Below, piece by piece: positions 9,485 through 18,449 of a stretch of DNA of 64,000 nt; the first letter of the stretch is position 1; every line of letters begins with the position of its first letter. A model generated the notes under the pieces. The model made no database searches. It was not told the origin of the DNA and saw only the letters and a program-made list of their open reading frames with translations. The DNA comes from Porticoccus sp950063125 (GTDB taxonomy: Bacteria; Pseudomonadota; Gammaproteobacteria; Pseudomonadales; Porticoccaceae): NCBI RefSeq assembly GCF_963973895.1, contig NZ_CAXBBF010000001.1; one strand, given 5' to 3'. A program made the translations under genes and the position numbers.

Positions 9485-11242
9485 ATGGCACAGGTAATCA
9501 ATACCAATATCGCTTCGCTAACAGCGCAGCGCAACCTGAATTCATCCCAGGGTGATTTGAGCACAGCACTGCAACGCCTCTCTTCTGGCTTGCGTATTAA
9601 CAGCGCAAAAGATGATGCTGCGGGGTTGGCAATTTCTGAGCGTTTTACTACCCAGATCCGGGGCCTGAACCAGGCTGCCCGCAATGCCAACGATGGGATA
9701 TCTCTCTCACAGACGGCTGAAGGTGATTTGTCGCAGATCACCAATAACCTGCAACGTATTCGCGAGTTGTCCGTGCAATCTGCCAACGCCACTAACAGCT
9801 CAAGCGACCGCGCTGCCCTTCAAGCCGAAGTTGCCGAACTGGTCGCTGAAATTGACCGGGTGGCATCAACCAGTTCCTTTAATGGCGTCAAGCTGCTGAA
9901 TGGATCTTTTGCTTCACAGGTTTTTCAGGTGGGTGCCAATGCTGGGGAGACTGTCAGTATTTCCAGTATAACCAGTGCACGAACCTCATCGCTTGGTCAA
10001 TCGACTGGTGCCAATATGGCGGCACCGGGAACAGCGGTACAGGCAGGCTTTGCCGATGGTGATCTGACTGTCAATGGCTTTGCGATCTCCGCTACGGCAG
10101 ATGCAAAAGCGATTGCCGATGCGATAACCGCCGCAGATATTGGCCTGAGCGCCACTGCTACCAATGCCCAGGCAGGTATCGCCTTTGCCGATGTGGTCGG
10201 TACGGCCGGTTCACCCGCTTCACCGACTGAAAATACGGTCACCGGGATTGCCGGTACAGCCGATGCCAACGGTCAACAGTTTATTCTGACCATTGATGGC
10301 CAGGAGGCTGTCAATGTGACTCTGGCGGATACTGAAACTGTTGCCACTGGCGCTATTGCAACAGAGATCGATTCAGATTTTGCAGCCTTCATTGCAGCCA
10401 GTTCTGGAGCGTACAGCATTACCTCCGGCACCTTGGCCGGCGGTGACCTGGTTCTTTCCAAAGCGGACGGCACTGCCATTGCTTTTGATACCAGCACCAG
10501 CACATTAGGGGGCGTGGCTGCCAGTGTGACTGAGTCCGAGACTACCGGTGGCACCCCGGCGGTTACTGCGGTTGCTCCCGATTACACATTGTCGATTGAC
10601 GGTACCGCCCTGGATCTTTCTGCAGTGGGTGCAGACGGTACAATTACGGCCACTGAAATCGCGGGATTGATCAACTCTCTCGCTGGCTATACGGCGTCTG
10701 CACCTACGGCCACCACTCTGGATATTACCAAGGATGACGGCAGCAACATTGTTCTGGCTGAAGGTGGCACAGAAGATGCTGCTGAAGGCTTGGCCGCCAC
10801 CGGGGATACCTATCGCGGTCTTGTCAGCAGCATTACCTCAGCTGACGGGGATCTGGTTATTGGCGGGGCTACACCTGCTAATGCCGGGTTGACTGCGGGC
10901 ACCACTACTGCAGACACGCTGGTGGGAACAACTCTGGCGAATACGGATATTTCCAGTGTCGCTGGTGCAAATGCTGCAATCCAGTCGGTGGATAGTGCTC
11001 TGACAGCGATTAACAGCTCACGAGCCTCTCTGGGTGCGATCCAGAACCGCTTTGAATCGGTCATTGCCAGTATACAAACGACTTCCGAAAACCTGAGTGC
11101 TTCCAGGTCGCGGATTCAGGATGCCGATTTTGCCTCAGAAACTGCAGCGTTGACCCGTGCTCAAATTCTGCAGCAGGCGGGTACGGCAATGCTGGCTCAG
11201 GCTAACGCACTGCCACAGAATGTTTTGGCCCTGTTGCAGTAA
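9485..11242 (+). CDS. fliC: Flagellin FliC
   Basis: A 585-residue filament subunit. The start is the ATG at 9485 (MAQVINTNIASLTAQRNLNS), after AGAGGAAA; upstream codons in frame are not flagellin-like. The conserved N-terminal D0/D1 (about residues 1-165; LSSGLRINSAKDDAAGLAIS) and C-terminal D1/D0 (about 505-585; ending NALPQNVLALLQ) flank a roughly 330-residue Ala/Thr/Gly-rich variable surface region. That region contains a stretch like the flagellin hook-IN motif (YTLSIDGTALDLSAVG). This is the only flagellin gene here. It has a sigma-28 promoter upstream and an intrinsic terminator downstream. Confidence 0.97.
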   Translation: MAQVINTNIASLTAQRNLNSSQGDLSTALQRLSSGLRINSAKDDAAGLAISERFTTQIRGLNQAARNANDGISLSQTAEGDLSQITNNLQRIRELSVQSANATNSSSDRAALQAEVAELVAEIDRVASTSSFNGVKLLNGSFASQVFQVGANAGETVSISSITSARTSSLGQSTGANMAAPGTAVQAGFADGDLTVNGFAISATADAKAIADAITAADIGLSATATNAQAGIAFADVVGTAGSPASPTENTVTGIAGTADANGQQFILTIDGQEAVNVTLADTETVATGAIATEIDSDFAAFIAASSGAYSITSGTLAGGDLVLSKADGTAIAFDTSTSTLGGVAASVTESETTGGTPAVTAVAPDYTLSIDGTALDLSAVGADGTITATEIAGLINSLAGYTASAPTATTLDITKDDGSNIVLAEGGTEDAAEGLAATGDTYRGLVSSITSADGDLVIGGATPANAGLTAGTTTADTLVGTTLANTDISSVAGANAAIQSVDSALTAINSSRASLGAIQNRFESVIASIQTTSENLSASRSRIQDADFASETAALTRAQILQQAGTAMLAQANALPQNVLALLQ

Positions 11243-11278
11243 TGATTTTTTCAGCCTGAAAAGATCAAACAGGTAGAG

Positions 11279-11302
11279 GGGGGTGGCTTTGCCACCCCCT
11301 TT
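11279..11302 (+). terminator. Intrinsic terminator after fliC
   Basis: GGGGGTGGC-TTT-GCCACCCCC is a perfect 9-bp GC-rich stem with a 3-base loop followed by TTT. It lies 36 bp after the fliC stop and separates flagellin from flaG. Confidence 0.85.
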
Positions 11303-11342
11303 CTGCCCGGCCATAGCACCTTACTATTGATGGAGTGCCGCC

Positions 11343-11735
11343 ATGCCAGAATCTATAGCTATTCCCGGATCTGCCTTAAAAGATATTCCCAACAGCCAAC
11401 CCGTCAAGGCGATGGAATTGACTGCAGACCGGCAAAAGTTGCCCGTCGGCGGCAATGTTTCTCCGGAAAAAAGCGATGAACAATACAGAGAGTCGTCCAC
11501 TGTAGAGCTTGCGGAAGCGGTAACTCATATATCTGATTATGTGCAACAGATTTCCCGTGATCTGCAATTCAAGGTAGATGAGACAACCGGGAGCACGGTT
11601 GTCACTGTCATTGATAGTGAAACCAAGGATATTATCCGCCAGATCCCACGGGAAGAAGCCGTTGCTCTTGCCCATTATCTGGCAGAAATCGGTGCAGGAA
11701 ACAGTAAGGGGCTATTTGTCAGGGGTGAGGGTTAG
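11343..11735 (+). CDS. flaG: FlaG family protein
   Basis: A 130-residue protein. The C-terminal half (LQFKVDETTGSTVVTVIDSE then DIIRQIPREEAV) is the FlaG domain; the N-terminal 55 residues are low-complexity and polar. In Pseudomonas, Vibrio and Campylobacter, flaG sits between flagellin and fliD and affects filament length, as here. The ATG is preceded by GGAG (GATGGAGTGCCGCC). Confidence 0.92.
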   Translation: MPESIAIPGSALKDIPNSQPVKAMELTADRQKLPVGGNVSPEKSDEQYRESSTVELAEAVTHISDYVQQISRDLQFKVDETTGSTVVTVIDSETKDIIRQIPREEAVALAHYLAEIGAGNSKGLFVRGEG

Positions 11736-11757
11736 TTTTTTCTTTTATTGAGCCTGG

Positions 11758-11775
11758 TTGGCACCCTGTTTGCTT
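11758..11775 (+). promoter_or_regulatory. Sigma-54 promoter of fliDST
   Basis: TTGGCACCCTGTTTGCTT has the full TTGGCAC -24 element and TTGCT -12 element, with GG and GC 10 bp apart. It lies 77 bp before the fliD ATG. FleQ-dependent sigma-54 control of fliD is known in Pseudomonas aeruginosa. Confidence 0.85.
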
Positions 11776-11851
11776 GTTTATCTGCGGGTTTAACTTTTAA
11801 AGGCGTGGGTATGAATCGGATATTCAGTTTAACTGTGGTAGGAAGTGTCAG

Positions 11852-13894
11852 ATGTTAACGGCGACGGGGATAGGGTCGGGACTGGATATTGAGTCGCTGG
11901 TTACCCAGTTGATTTCAGCCGAACGCTCACCGGTAGAAACCAGACTGGTAGCCCGTGAGTCCGCTCTAACCGCAGAACTGTCAGGTTTTGGCAGCCTTAA
12001 AAGTGCTCTCTCTACATTCCAGGACAGTATTTCCAGCCTGAACAAACTCTCCAGCTTTGGCCAGCGCACAACGACCTCCAGCAATACGGATGCTGTTGTG
12101 GCGTCTGCGAACAGTACTGCAGCTTCGGGCAGTTATAGCCTATCTGTCAGTCAGCTGGCATCGGCACACTCGCTGGCCAGCACCGGTTATGCCAGCACTT
12201 CAGATGTGGTCGGCACAGGAACACTGACCATTCGTTTTGGCAGCACCGACTATACCTCTCCGGACCCCGGCCCCGAGAGTTACGATGGCTTTACGGTCAA
12301 CCCCGAAAAGGGGGCGGCCACCATAACCATCGATTCCGACAACAACACCTTGACTGGTGTTCGGGATGCAATTAACGGCGCAAAAATCGGCGTTACGGCA
12401 GTGATAGTCAACGATGTGTCTGGCTATCGTTTGTTGATTGGATCCGATGATGGCGGCGAGAAAAACAGTCTCGAAATAAGCGTTACTGATACCGGTGATA
12501 GTAACGACCTGGATAGCGCTGGCCTGTCTGCATTGTCCTTTAATGGCAGTGCAACCAATCTTGCCCAGACAGTCGCTGCCCGCGATGCCCTGTTCACCGT
12601 CAATGGGTTGTCCATACGCAGTAGTGATAATAGAGCCAGCGGCGTTATTGAGGGGCTGGATCTTACCCTCAAGGATGTCACTGGTGCTGCCCCGGTGACC
12701 GTTACCGTTGCGGAAGACCGCCAGGCGGTCAAGTCCGCCGTCGAGAGTTTTGTCAGTGGTTATAACAACTATATTTCTACCGTCAACAGTCTCACTGCCT
12801 ATGATCCGGAGACCGGTGTTGCCGGGCCACTGCAGGGAGATTTTTCTGCCCGTTCGATTGCCAGTCAGGTGCGTCGGGCCATCACTGATTCCGCTGAGGG
12901 TTTTGGTGGTTCCTTCAGCAGCCTGAGTGAGCTGGGTATCACCACCGATGGCGATGGCAAGCTGGCTATTAATAGCAGTCGTTTTGATGCTGCGCTGGAA
13001 AATGCTTTTGATGACATCGTCGGGGTTTTTGCCGCAGTAGGCCGGCCATCGGACGGGACCATAAAATATATTACATCGACGGCGGCAACAGCAGTTGCCA
13101 GCCATGATATCAATATTACCCAGGTGGCGACCCGTGGTCAGCTAACCGCTTCGCCGAGTTTTTTTCCGCTCAACATTGATAGTGAAAATAATAGCCTGGT
13201 GCTGAGTGTTAATGGTGTGACATCCGGCGAGATTTTGTTAACCCAGGGTAATTACGCATCGGGTGCTGAACTTGCCGACGAATTACAGGCAAGGATTAAC
13301 GGTGACACTGCGCTGGCCAAGGCCGGTGCTCTGGTCTCCGTGCAATTCATCAATGACCATTTTGAAATTACATCCAATAATTATGGGTCTTCCTCCACAA
13401 TAGAAGTTCTCTCTGTCGACACCAATACCACTGCGCAACTGGGGTTTTCAACCGGAGCAGGTATTGCCGGTATTGATGTGGCGGGCACCATCGGTGGTGT
13501 GGTTGCTTCCGGCAGTGGGCAAACACTGAAAGGGGCTGTGGGCAGCAAAGCTGAAGGGCTGCAACTCCTGATTGCAGACGGTTCTACGGGACCACGCGGC
13601 GCAGTTGATTTTTCACGTGGCATTGCATACCAGCTCAATACCCTGATTACGTCTTTTCTGGCGACCGATGGCCTACTGGATTCGCGCACAGAGGGGATTC
13701 AGTCGCGCATAGAGGGTATTGGTGATCAAAAGGAAGTGCTCGATCGCAAGATGGAAGCTCTGGAAATTCGTTATCGAAACCAATTCAATGCACTGGACTC
13801 TCTGCTTGCCCAACTGCAGACGACCAGTGATTTTCTCACGCAGCAGTTGGCCTCCTTGCCGGGCTCCGGTCAGCTGCTCAACAAAAACAACTAG
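11852..13894 (+). CDS. fliD: Flagellar filament cap protein FliD (HAP2)
   Basis: A 680-residue protein. The N-terminus (MLTATGIGSGLDIESLVTQL) is the FliD N-terminal domain. The C-terminus (YRNQFNALDSLLAQLQTTSD then FLTQQLASLPG) is the coiled FliD C-terminal domain. FliD forms the pentameric cap under which flagellin polymerises. It is about 200 residues longer than the E. coli and P. aeruginosa proteins. The extra length is an internal block near residues 400-570 with a hook-IN-like part (INITQVATRGQLTAS). It is first in the fliD-fliS-fliT unit. Confidence 0.95.
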   Translation: MLTATGIGSGLDIESLVTQLISAERSPVETRLVARESALTAELSGFGSLKSALSTFQDSISSLNKLSSFGQRTTTSSNTDAVVASANSTAASGSYSLSVSQLASAHSLASTGYASTSDVVGTGTLTIRFGSTDYTSPDPGPESYDGFTVNPEKGAATITIDSDNNTLTGVRDAINGAKIGVTAVIVNDVSGYRLLIGSDDGGEKNSLEISVTDTGDSNDLDSAGLSALSFNGSATNLAQTVAARDALFTVNGLSIRSSDNRASGVIEGLDLTLKDVTGAAPVTVTVAEDRQAVKSAVESFVSGYNNYISTVNSLTAYDPETGVAGPLQGDFSARSIASQVRRAITDSAEGFGGSFSSLSELGITTDGDGKLAINSSRFDAALENAFDDIVGVFAAVGRPSDGTIKYITSTAATAVASHDINITQVATRGQLTASPSFFPLNIDSENNSLVLSVNGVTSGEILLTQGNYASGAELADELQARINGDTALAKAGALVSVQFINDHFEITSNNYGSSSTIEVLSVDTNTTAQLGFSTGAGIAGIDVAGTIGGVVASGSGQTLKGAVGSKAEGLQLLIADGSTGPRGAVDFSRGIAYQLNTLITSFLATDGLLDSRTEGIQSRIEGIGDQKEVLDRKMEALEIRYRNQFNALDSLLAQLQTTSDFLTQQLASLPGSGQLLNKNN

Positions 13895-13914
13895 TATCAG
13901 TCAAGAGGTCGTCA

Positions 13915-14316
13915 ATGAACTATGTATCAGCGTTAAACCAGTATAAAAGTGTCGGGTTGCAGACCGGAATTGTGGATGCAACACCTCACCATTTAATTGC
14001 CAAGTTACTGGAAGGTGCGCTGGACAGGTTGGCTGCGGCGAAAGGTGCAATCAACCGAAATGAGATTGCCCGCAAGGGTGAATTGCTCAGCAGTGTTATC
14101 GCCATTGTGGATGGGATGCGTGCCAGTCTGGATTATCAGCGGGGAGGAGAGATCGCCGCAAATCTCGGTTCGCTTTACGATTATATTGAAAGGCGACTTG
14201 TCGAAGCAGGTGTTTCGTCGGATCCAGCGGTACTGGATGAAGTCAGCGCGCTGTTAAAAGAGGTCAAGGCCGGCTGGGATTCTGTCCCTGCTGAGGCGAG
14301 GAGCATGCAATCATGA
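13915..14316 (+). CDS. fliS: Flagellin export chaperone FliS
   Basis: A 133-residue cytosolic helical chaperone that binds the flagellin C-terminus before export. The family features QYKSVGLQTGI and HHLIAKLLEGALDRLAAAKG are near the N-terminus and LDYQRGGEIAANLGSLYDYI is in the middle. The length fits the family (about 125-135). The start follows AAGAGGTCGTCA. It overlaps fliT by 4 bp (ATGA). Confidence 0.95.
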   Translation: MNYVSALNQYKSVGLQTGIVDATPHHLIAKLLEGALDRLAAAKGAINRNEIARKGELLSSVIAIVDGMRASLDYQRGGEIAANLGSLYDYIERRLVEAGVSSDPAVLDEVSALLKEVKAGWDSVPAEARSMQS

Positions 14317-14666
14317 CTGTAGCAGTCGTCCACGAATCTCTTTCCCAGGCTCATCAGTGTCGCCTCCTGGCTGAGGTGCTGACCATAACCAAGCAGATGC
14401 TGAGCTGCGCGGAGAACAACGAGTGGTCAGAGGTGACGAAACTGGAACAGCGGCGGCGGGATGGTCTCGCCGTCTGTTTCTCACAAGCTTCCGGGCTGCC
14501 GGATTCTGTTCTGGTTGCCGAAGCGGTCGCGGCTCTTTTACACCTCAATGAAGAGTTGATGTCCCGATTAAAAGTGGCAAGGGAGCAGGTCATGGTCCAG
14601 GGACTGGAATACACGCGGAACCGTAAAGCCATGGGCAGTTACCATGAGGTAGGCAATAATCGTTAA
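14313..14666 (+). CDS. fliT: FliT-like flagellar chaperone
   Basis: A 117-residue all-helical protein translationally coupled to fliS by an ATGA overlap. FliT proteins diverge strongly. The position, the length and the pattern MLSCAENNEWSEVTKLEQRR support a FliT/FleP-type chaperone for FliD. Similarity is visible only at the level of this helical pattern. Confidence 0.75.
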   Translation: MTVAVVHESLSQAHQCRLLAEVLTITKQMLSCAENNEWSEVTKLEQRRRDGLAVCFSQASGLPDSVLVAEAVAALLHLNEELMSRLKVAREQVMVQGLEYTRNRKAMGSYHEVGNNR

Positions 14667-14696
14667 TTAAACAATTCCTACTCAAATTATTAGTTT

Positions 14697-14725
14697 GTTT
14701 TGTTTTGTTTTGTTTTGTTTTGTTT
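14697..14725 (+). repeat. GTTTT pentanucleotide tandem repeat
   Basis: Five perfect GTTTT copies (14697-14721) followed by a partial GTTT. It lies in the 207-bp gap between fliT and the PilZ-like gene, about 150 bp before that gene's start. A mononucleotide-like pentamer tract can change copy number by slippage; here it could alter spacing in a promoter or leader. Confidence 0.9.
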
Positions 14726-14873
14726 CTGTTTTCTATAGGGTCCGCACCTCCCTCTGACTTGCCTATTTCCTCCATGCCTCAAGGTTGATCTATACTAAAT
14801 AGGGTAAACTCATTTTATATCCCTTCGTTAAACACATTTTAGGGCGACAATATATTAAGAGGATGGATTTATT

Positions 14874-15440
14874 TTGGACGTGGACAAATCCGAGGAGTCA
14901 GCAAGCGCCCTTTCTTTTACCGACAATATTTCCATTGCCTGGTCAAAAATCGATTATCAACTCGATGAGGCACACCTTGCATTGGTCAATGAATCCAATG
15001 AATCCTTTCTGCGGGCCGTATCTGCTATCAGTGAATTTTCCAAAGAGACATCAGACAGCAACCCTGCGCTTTCCCACGAGTTGGCCCGCCTGGATCTGAA
15101 GCTAAACCTGCTGCTGGATCTGGTGAGTCAGTTGATATACAGCCAGTTGGATATACCCGACATCTCCCGGGTGACGGTCTCTTCTTCGCAGGTCGATTGG
15201 CAGGATGGGAATGTTCCCGAGCCCGGTTCAACCGTATTTGTACAGGTCTATATTCAGCGAGGTACACCAAAGCCCCTGTGTTTTTATGGTGAGGTTGTCA
15301 GCAGTCCGGATGACTATCGTAGTGGGTGGGCAAAAGTGCGTTACCTGGGGCTCAGTGAATCGGTCCAGGTGTGGCTGGATAAATTGATTTTCCGACACCA
15401 CAGGCGCGAGGTTGCCTACAGAAAATCCTCTAGTCCCTAG
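14874..15440 (+). CDS. Atypical PilZ-like (tPilZ-type) protein
   Basis: A 188-residue soluble protein. Residues 1-105 are helical and acidic with a long helix (ELARLDLKLNLLLDLVSQLI). Residues 110-185 look like a beta-barrel of PilZ type (GSTVFVQVYIQRGTPKPLCF … WAKVRYLGLSESVQVWLDKL). The canonical RxxxR and D/NxSxxG c-di-GMP residues are not obvious, which resembles the tetrameric atypical PilZ family. No ATG fits. TTG at 14874 lies 11 bp after AAGAGG, and GTG at 14880 is an alternative. Its place just before fleQ suggests a link between c-di-GMP and flagellar control. Function is inferred. Confidence 0.6.
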   Translation: MDVDKSEESASALSFTDNISIAWSKIDYQLDEAHLALVNESNESFLRAVSAISEFSKETSDSNPALSHELARLDLKLNLLLDLVSQLIYSQLDIPDISRVTVSSSQVDWQDGNVPEPGSTVFVQVYIQRGTPKPLCFYGEVVSSPDDYRSGWAKVRYLGLSESVQVWLDKLIFRHHRREVAYRKSSSP

Positions 15441-15483
15441 ATTGATCTACAGCAGTTCTTTTGCAAAAACCCTCGTCAAAATA

Positions 15484-15511
15484 TTGACAATGCACGACCC
15501 TCCTTTAGAAT
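15484..15511 (+). promoter_or_regulatory. Sigma-70 promoter of fleQ
   Basis: TTGACA, a 16-bp spacer, then TAGAAT; a perfect -35 and a 5/6 -10. It lies 142 bp upstream of the fleQ ATG, in a 213-bp gap with no convincing gene. FleQ stands at the top of the flagellar cascade and is expected to be sigma-70 dependent. Confidence 0.7.
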
Positions 15512-15653
15512 CGCTTGCGCTTTCCAGTAAGACTATTGAACTACTACTTTGGAGTGATGGCTCGATGATAAACCCCTATTCAGTTGGTGTGTTCGATGTA
15601 AGCCAGTTCTCCAAACGGACTTTAAATCCTGCAATAACAAAAGTTCACAGCTG

Positions 15654-17105
15654 ATGCCAGCGTTTAAAAAACAGGTGCTGGTGTTTGATACAGACTCTGT
15701 GGAAGGGCAGAAAACAGCGGCACTGGTTCGATTTCTGGAGTATCCGGTTAAGGTTTTTGATGACGAGCAGCGTCTCAACAACTATCTTGCTGAATCCCCT
15801 GGCGATGACCTTTTGGCGTTTCTGATTCGGGACAAAACCGGATTTCCCGTGCTGAAGAGTGTCGCTGATAGCCTGAACAAGCAAAACCTTTCCTGTCCCT
15901 GTTACCTTGTAAAATGGGAAGCGGAGTCGCTGTCGGTGCCATCCTCCGTTTCCCGGCACATTGCAGGGACGATTCCCTTTCCTGTCGGTTACCAGTTATT
16001 ACTTGGCGTCCTTCAGGAAGCTGAATTATTTTCAGCCTCTTCAAAAAATGTCAGGGTTGAACAGTTTGGCCAACTGTATCGCAACCTGGTGGGGTGCAGT
16101 GAAGGGATAAACCATATCCGGGAAATGATCAAGCAGGTTGCAGGCAGTGAAGCGTCTGTATTGGTCCTCGGTGAATCTGGAACCGGCAAGGAAGTGGTGG
16201 CCCGCAATATCCACTATTACTCGAGTCGCCGGGAACAACCCTTTGTGCCCGTCAATTGTGGTGCGATTCCGGCAGACCTGCTGGAGTCCGAATTGTTCGG
16301 CCATGAAAAGGGTTCTTTTACGGGCGCAATCAGTTCCCGTCAGGGACGTTTCGAAATAGCCGATGGTGGCACATTGTTCCTGGATGAAATCGGTGATATG
16401 CCGATGAATATGCAGGTCAAACTGTTGCGGGTGCTCCAGGAGCGAACGTTTGAACGCGTTGGCAGTAACAAGTCCCTCTCTGCAGATGTCAGAATTATTG
16501 CTGCTACACATCAGAATCTTGAACATCTGGTGGCAGAGGGGCGATTCCGTATGGATCTGTACTATCGGCTCAATGTGTTCCCTATCGATATGCCGCCATT
16601 GCGGGACAGGAGAGAAGATATCCCGTTATTGATCCGCGAATTGATCAATCGTTTTGAACGGGAAAAACGGGGTTCAGTTCAGTTGAGTGACTGTGCCATT
16701 GCCGCTCTTGGTGGGTATAGCTGGCCGGGCAATGTTCGTGAGCTTTCCAATCTGATTGAGCGACTGATAATTCTGTACCCAAAGAAACTGGTCAAATGGT
16801 CAGACCTGCCGGACAAATTTCGCCCGAATCAGGACTGGATTGCTGAACAACAGGATACCAGTGTCAGCCACCAGGCGGCTTCGATCAATGTGTCCGTACC
16901 TGACGTTGTCTACTTACCCCCGCAGGGTATTGACTTGAAAGACTATCTGTTTGAACTGGAACGTATGCTACTGAATCAGGCATTGGAGCAGTCCGGCTGG
17001 GTGGTGGCGCGCAGTGCAAAATTACTCAAATTGCAGAGAACGACCCTGGTGGAAAAAATGCGCAAGTTTGGACTCAATCGCCAGGAAGATCCGACAAACT
17101 TTTGA
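15654..17105 (+). CDS. fleQ: Flagellar master regulator FleQ (sigma-54 activator)
   Basis: A 483-residue enhancer-binding protein. Residues 1-125 are the FleQ receiver-like domain, with no clear phosphoacceptor Asp context. Residues 140-385 are AAA+: Walker A GESGTGKE at 173-180, sigma-54 loop GSFTGA at 220-225 (usually GAFTGA) and Walker B LFLDEI at 241-246. The C-terminus has a Fis-type HTH (RSAKLLKLQRTTLVEKMRKF). In Pseudomonas FleQ activates class II flagellar promoters, binds c-di-GMP and is restrained by FleN, whose gene is at 35308. Good sigma-54 sites before fleS, fliL and fliD are its likely targets. Confidence 0.95.
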   Translation: MPAFKKQVLVFDTDSVEGQKTAALVRFLEYPVKVFDDEQRLNNYLAESPGDDLLAFLIRDKTGFPVLKSVADSLNKQNLSCPCYLVKWEAESLSVPSSVSRHIAGTIPFPVGYQLLLGVLQEAELFSASSKNVRVEQFGQLYRNLVGCSEGINHIREMIKQVAGSEASVLVLGESGTGKEVVARNIHYYSSRREQPFVPVNCGAIPADLLESELFGHEKGSFTGAISSRQGRFEIADGGTLFLDEIGDMPMNMQVKLLRVLQERTFERVGSNKSLSADVRIIAATHQNLEHLVAEGRFRMDLYYRLNVFPIDMPPLRDRREDIPLLIRELINRFEREKRGSVQLSDCAIAALGGYSWPGNVRELSNLIERLIILYPKKLVKWSDLPDKFRPNQDWIAEQQDTSVSHQAASINVSVPDVVYLPPQGIDLKDYLFELERMLLNQALEQSGWVVARSAKLLKLQRTTLVEKMRKFGLNRQEDPTNF

Positions 17106-17156
17106 CTCTTTTTTCTAGGTGAATCCTAATTATCTGATAATCAATATTTTTCTCTT

Positions 17157-17173
17157 TAGGCATGATTATTGCT
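17157..17173 (+). promoter_or_regulatory. Sigma-54 promoter of fleSR
   Basis: TAGGCATGATTATTGCT has GG and GC 10 bp apart and matches the consensus TTGGCACG-N4-TTGCT at all but two of the informative positions. It is 59 bp before the fleS ATG. fleSR is FleQ/sigma-54 dependent in P. aeruginosa. Confidence 0.8.
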
Positions 17174-17231
17174 GATCTACTTGAGTGGCCGCAGGGCCCC
17201 CCATTTTAGGTAAGTAGCGCAGGTAACGATC

Positions 17232-18449
17232 ATGAGCCAGACAGAAGCCCTGTCAGCCAGCCAGCTTGAGCAGGCTTTCGAGGTGTTTAATCAGTTGTCC
17301 CATCAGCTGGATACCTCCTACCGTGACCTTGAAGGCAAGGTGACCGGTTTGACCGAAGAGCTTGCCAGGGCGCGTTCAGCCAGGCTGAGCGAATTGGCTG
17401 AAAAAGAACGCCTTGCCCATCGTCTTTCTTCCCTGTTGTCCGTTTTGCCGGGTGGTGTACTCATTCTGGACAGTGGGTACATTATTCGCGATGCCAACCC
17501 CGAAGCACTTGAGCTGTTGGGTGAGCCCCTGATTGGCAAATACTGGGAAGCTGTGCTGGCCAGGGCTGCCCCCTCCCAACACCTGAGTGGTCGTGAGCTG
17601 GAGTTGCACAGTGGTAAAAAAATCTCAGTGGTCAGCCGACTTCTCGATGGCTCCAGCGACCATGTGGTGCTCATCACGGATGTGTCTGAAATCCACCAGT
17701 TACAGGAGCAACTGGGGCGAAAGAAGCGTCTCACCGCACTGGGGGAAATGGCTGCCCGTCTCGCCCATCAGATTCGGACCCCCCTCAGTGCCACCACACT
17801 TTACCTGGCGCAGCTGGCCAGAGCTGACCTGAAGGCAGAGCAGCGGCAGAGGATAGTGGGCAAGGTTAACGAGCGTCTTGGTCATATGGGTAATCTGCTC
17901 CACAGCATGCTCAGTTTTGTGCGTGGCGAAACACCGGTGACAGAAACTATTTTGCTCAATCAGGTGTTGCAGCAATTTGAAGAGACGGTTCGCCCCACCC
18001 TTGAACAACACCATGCTGTGATGTCGATACCCTATGTCGATAACAGTCTTGAATTGGTTGGCGACCTGGACGAACTGGTCGGGGTGCTGGGAAACCTGGC
18101 AATGAATGCCATTGAAGCCGCGAAAGGCCCTGTGGTTATAGATTTGTGGGTGGGGGCTCTCAATCCAGATTGGCTGCAGATCCGTTTCCGCGATGACGGC
18201 CCGGGTATTCCGGAAGAGTTGCTGGAGCGTATCTTTGATCCCTTTTTTACCACTCGAGCACAGGGTACCGGGTTGGGACTGGCCGTAGTAGCAATGGCTG
18301 TCAGCAAGCATGGTGGTGAAATTTCTGTCACTAACCGTTCCATGGGTGGGCTCGAATTTGTCATCAATCTACCCATTAGCAAACCTGCTTCAGGTACAGA
18401 AGAAGTTATTGTCGATGAGCATAATCAGGGAGATGTCGTCTATGAGTAG
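17232..18449 (+). CDS. fleS: Flagellar sensor histidine kinase FleS
   Basis: A 405-residue cytoplasmic kinase with no membrane segment. Residues 20-65 are coiled coil and about 66-160 a PAS domain (LPGGVLILDSGYIIRDANPE). The HisKA box has His179 (AARLAHQIRTPLSATTLYLA). The ATPase domain has NAIEAAKG, DDGPGIPEELLERIFDPFFT and GTGLGLAV. It phosphorylates FleR to switch on class III genes in Pseudomonas and Vibrio (FlrB). It overlaps fleR by 8 bp. Confidence 0.94.
   Translation: MSQTEALSASQLEQAFEVFNQLSHQLDTSYRDLEGKVTGLTEELARARSARLSELAEKERLAHRLSSLLSVLPGGVLILDSGYIIRDANPEALELLGEPLIGKYWEAVLARAAPSQHLSGRELELHSGKKISVVSRLLDGSSDHVVLITDVSEIHQLQEQLGRKKRLTALGEMAARLAHQIRTPLSATTLYLAQLARADLKAEQRQRIVGKVNERLGHMGNLLHSMLSFVRGETPVTETILLNQVLQQFEETVRPTLEQHHAVMSIPYVDNSLELVGDLDELVGVLGNLAMNAIEAAKGPVVIDLWVGALNPDWLQIRFRDDGPGIPEELLERIFDPFFTTRAQGTGLGLAVVAMAVSKHGGEISVTNRSMGGLEFVINLPISKPASGTEEVIVDEHNQGDVVYE

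Noticed and set aside
11811..11858. 15-codon ORF in the fliD leader, overlapping the fliD start
   Set aside because: Too short and no leader-peptide features; likely chance.
14590..14775. Minus-strand open frame of 61 codons that runs through the GTTTT repeat (encoding repeated Asn-Lys-Thr-Lys-Gln)
   Set aside because: It overlaps the end of fliT antisense and the coded repeat is simply the DNA repeat; no similarity to any protein.
15412..15654. 80-codon plus-strand frame between the PilZ-like gene and fleQ
   Set aside because: It overlaps the end of the PilZ-like gene and covers the fleQ sigma-70 promoter; no recognisable product and poor ribosome site.
18310..18441. Upstream extension of fleR inside fleS
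   Set aside because: The added residues do not look like a receiver domain and a good ribosome site supports the ATG at 18442.
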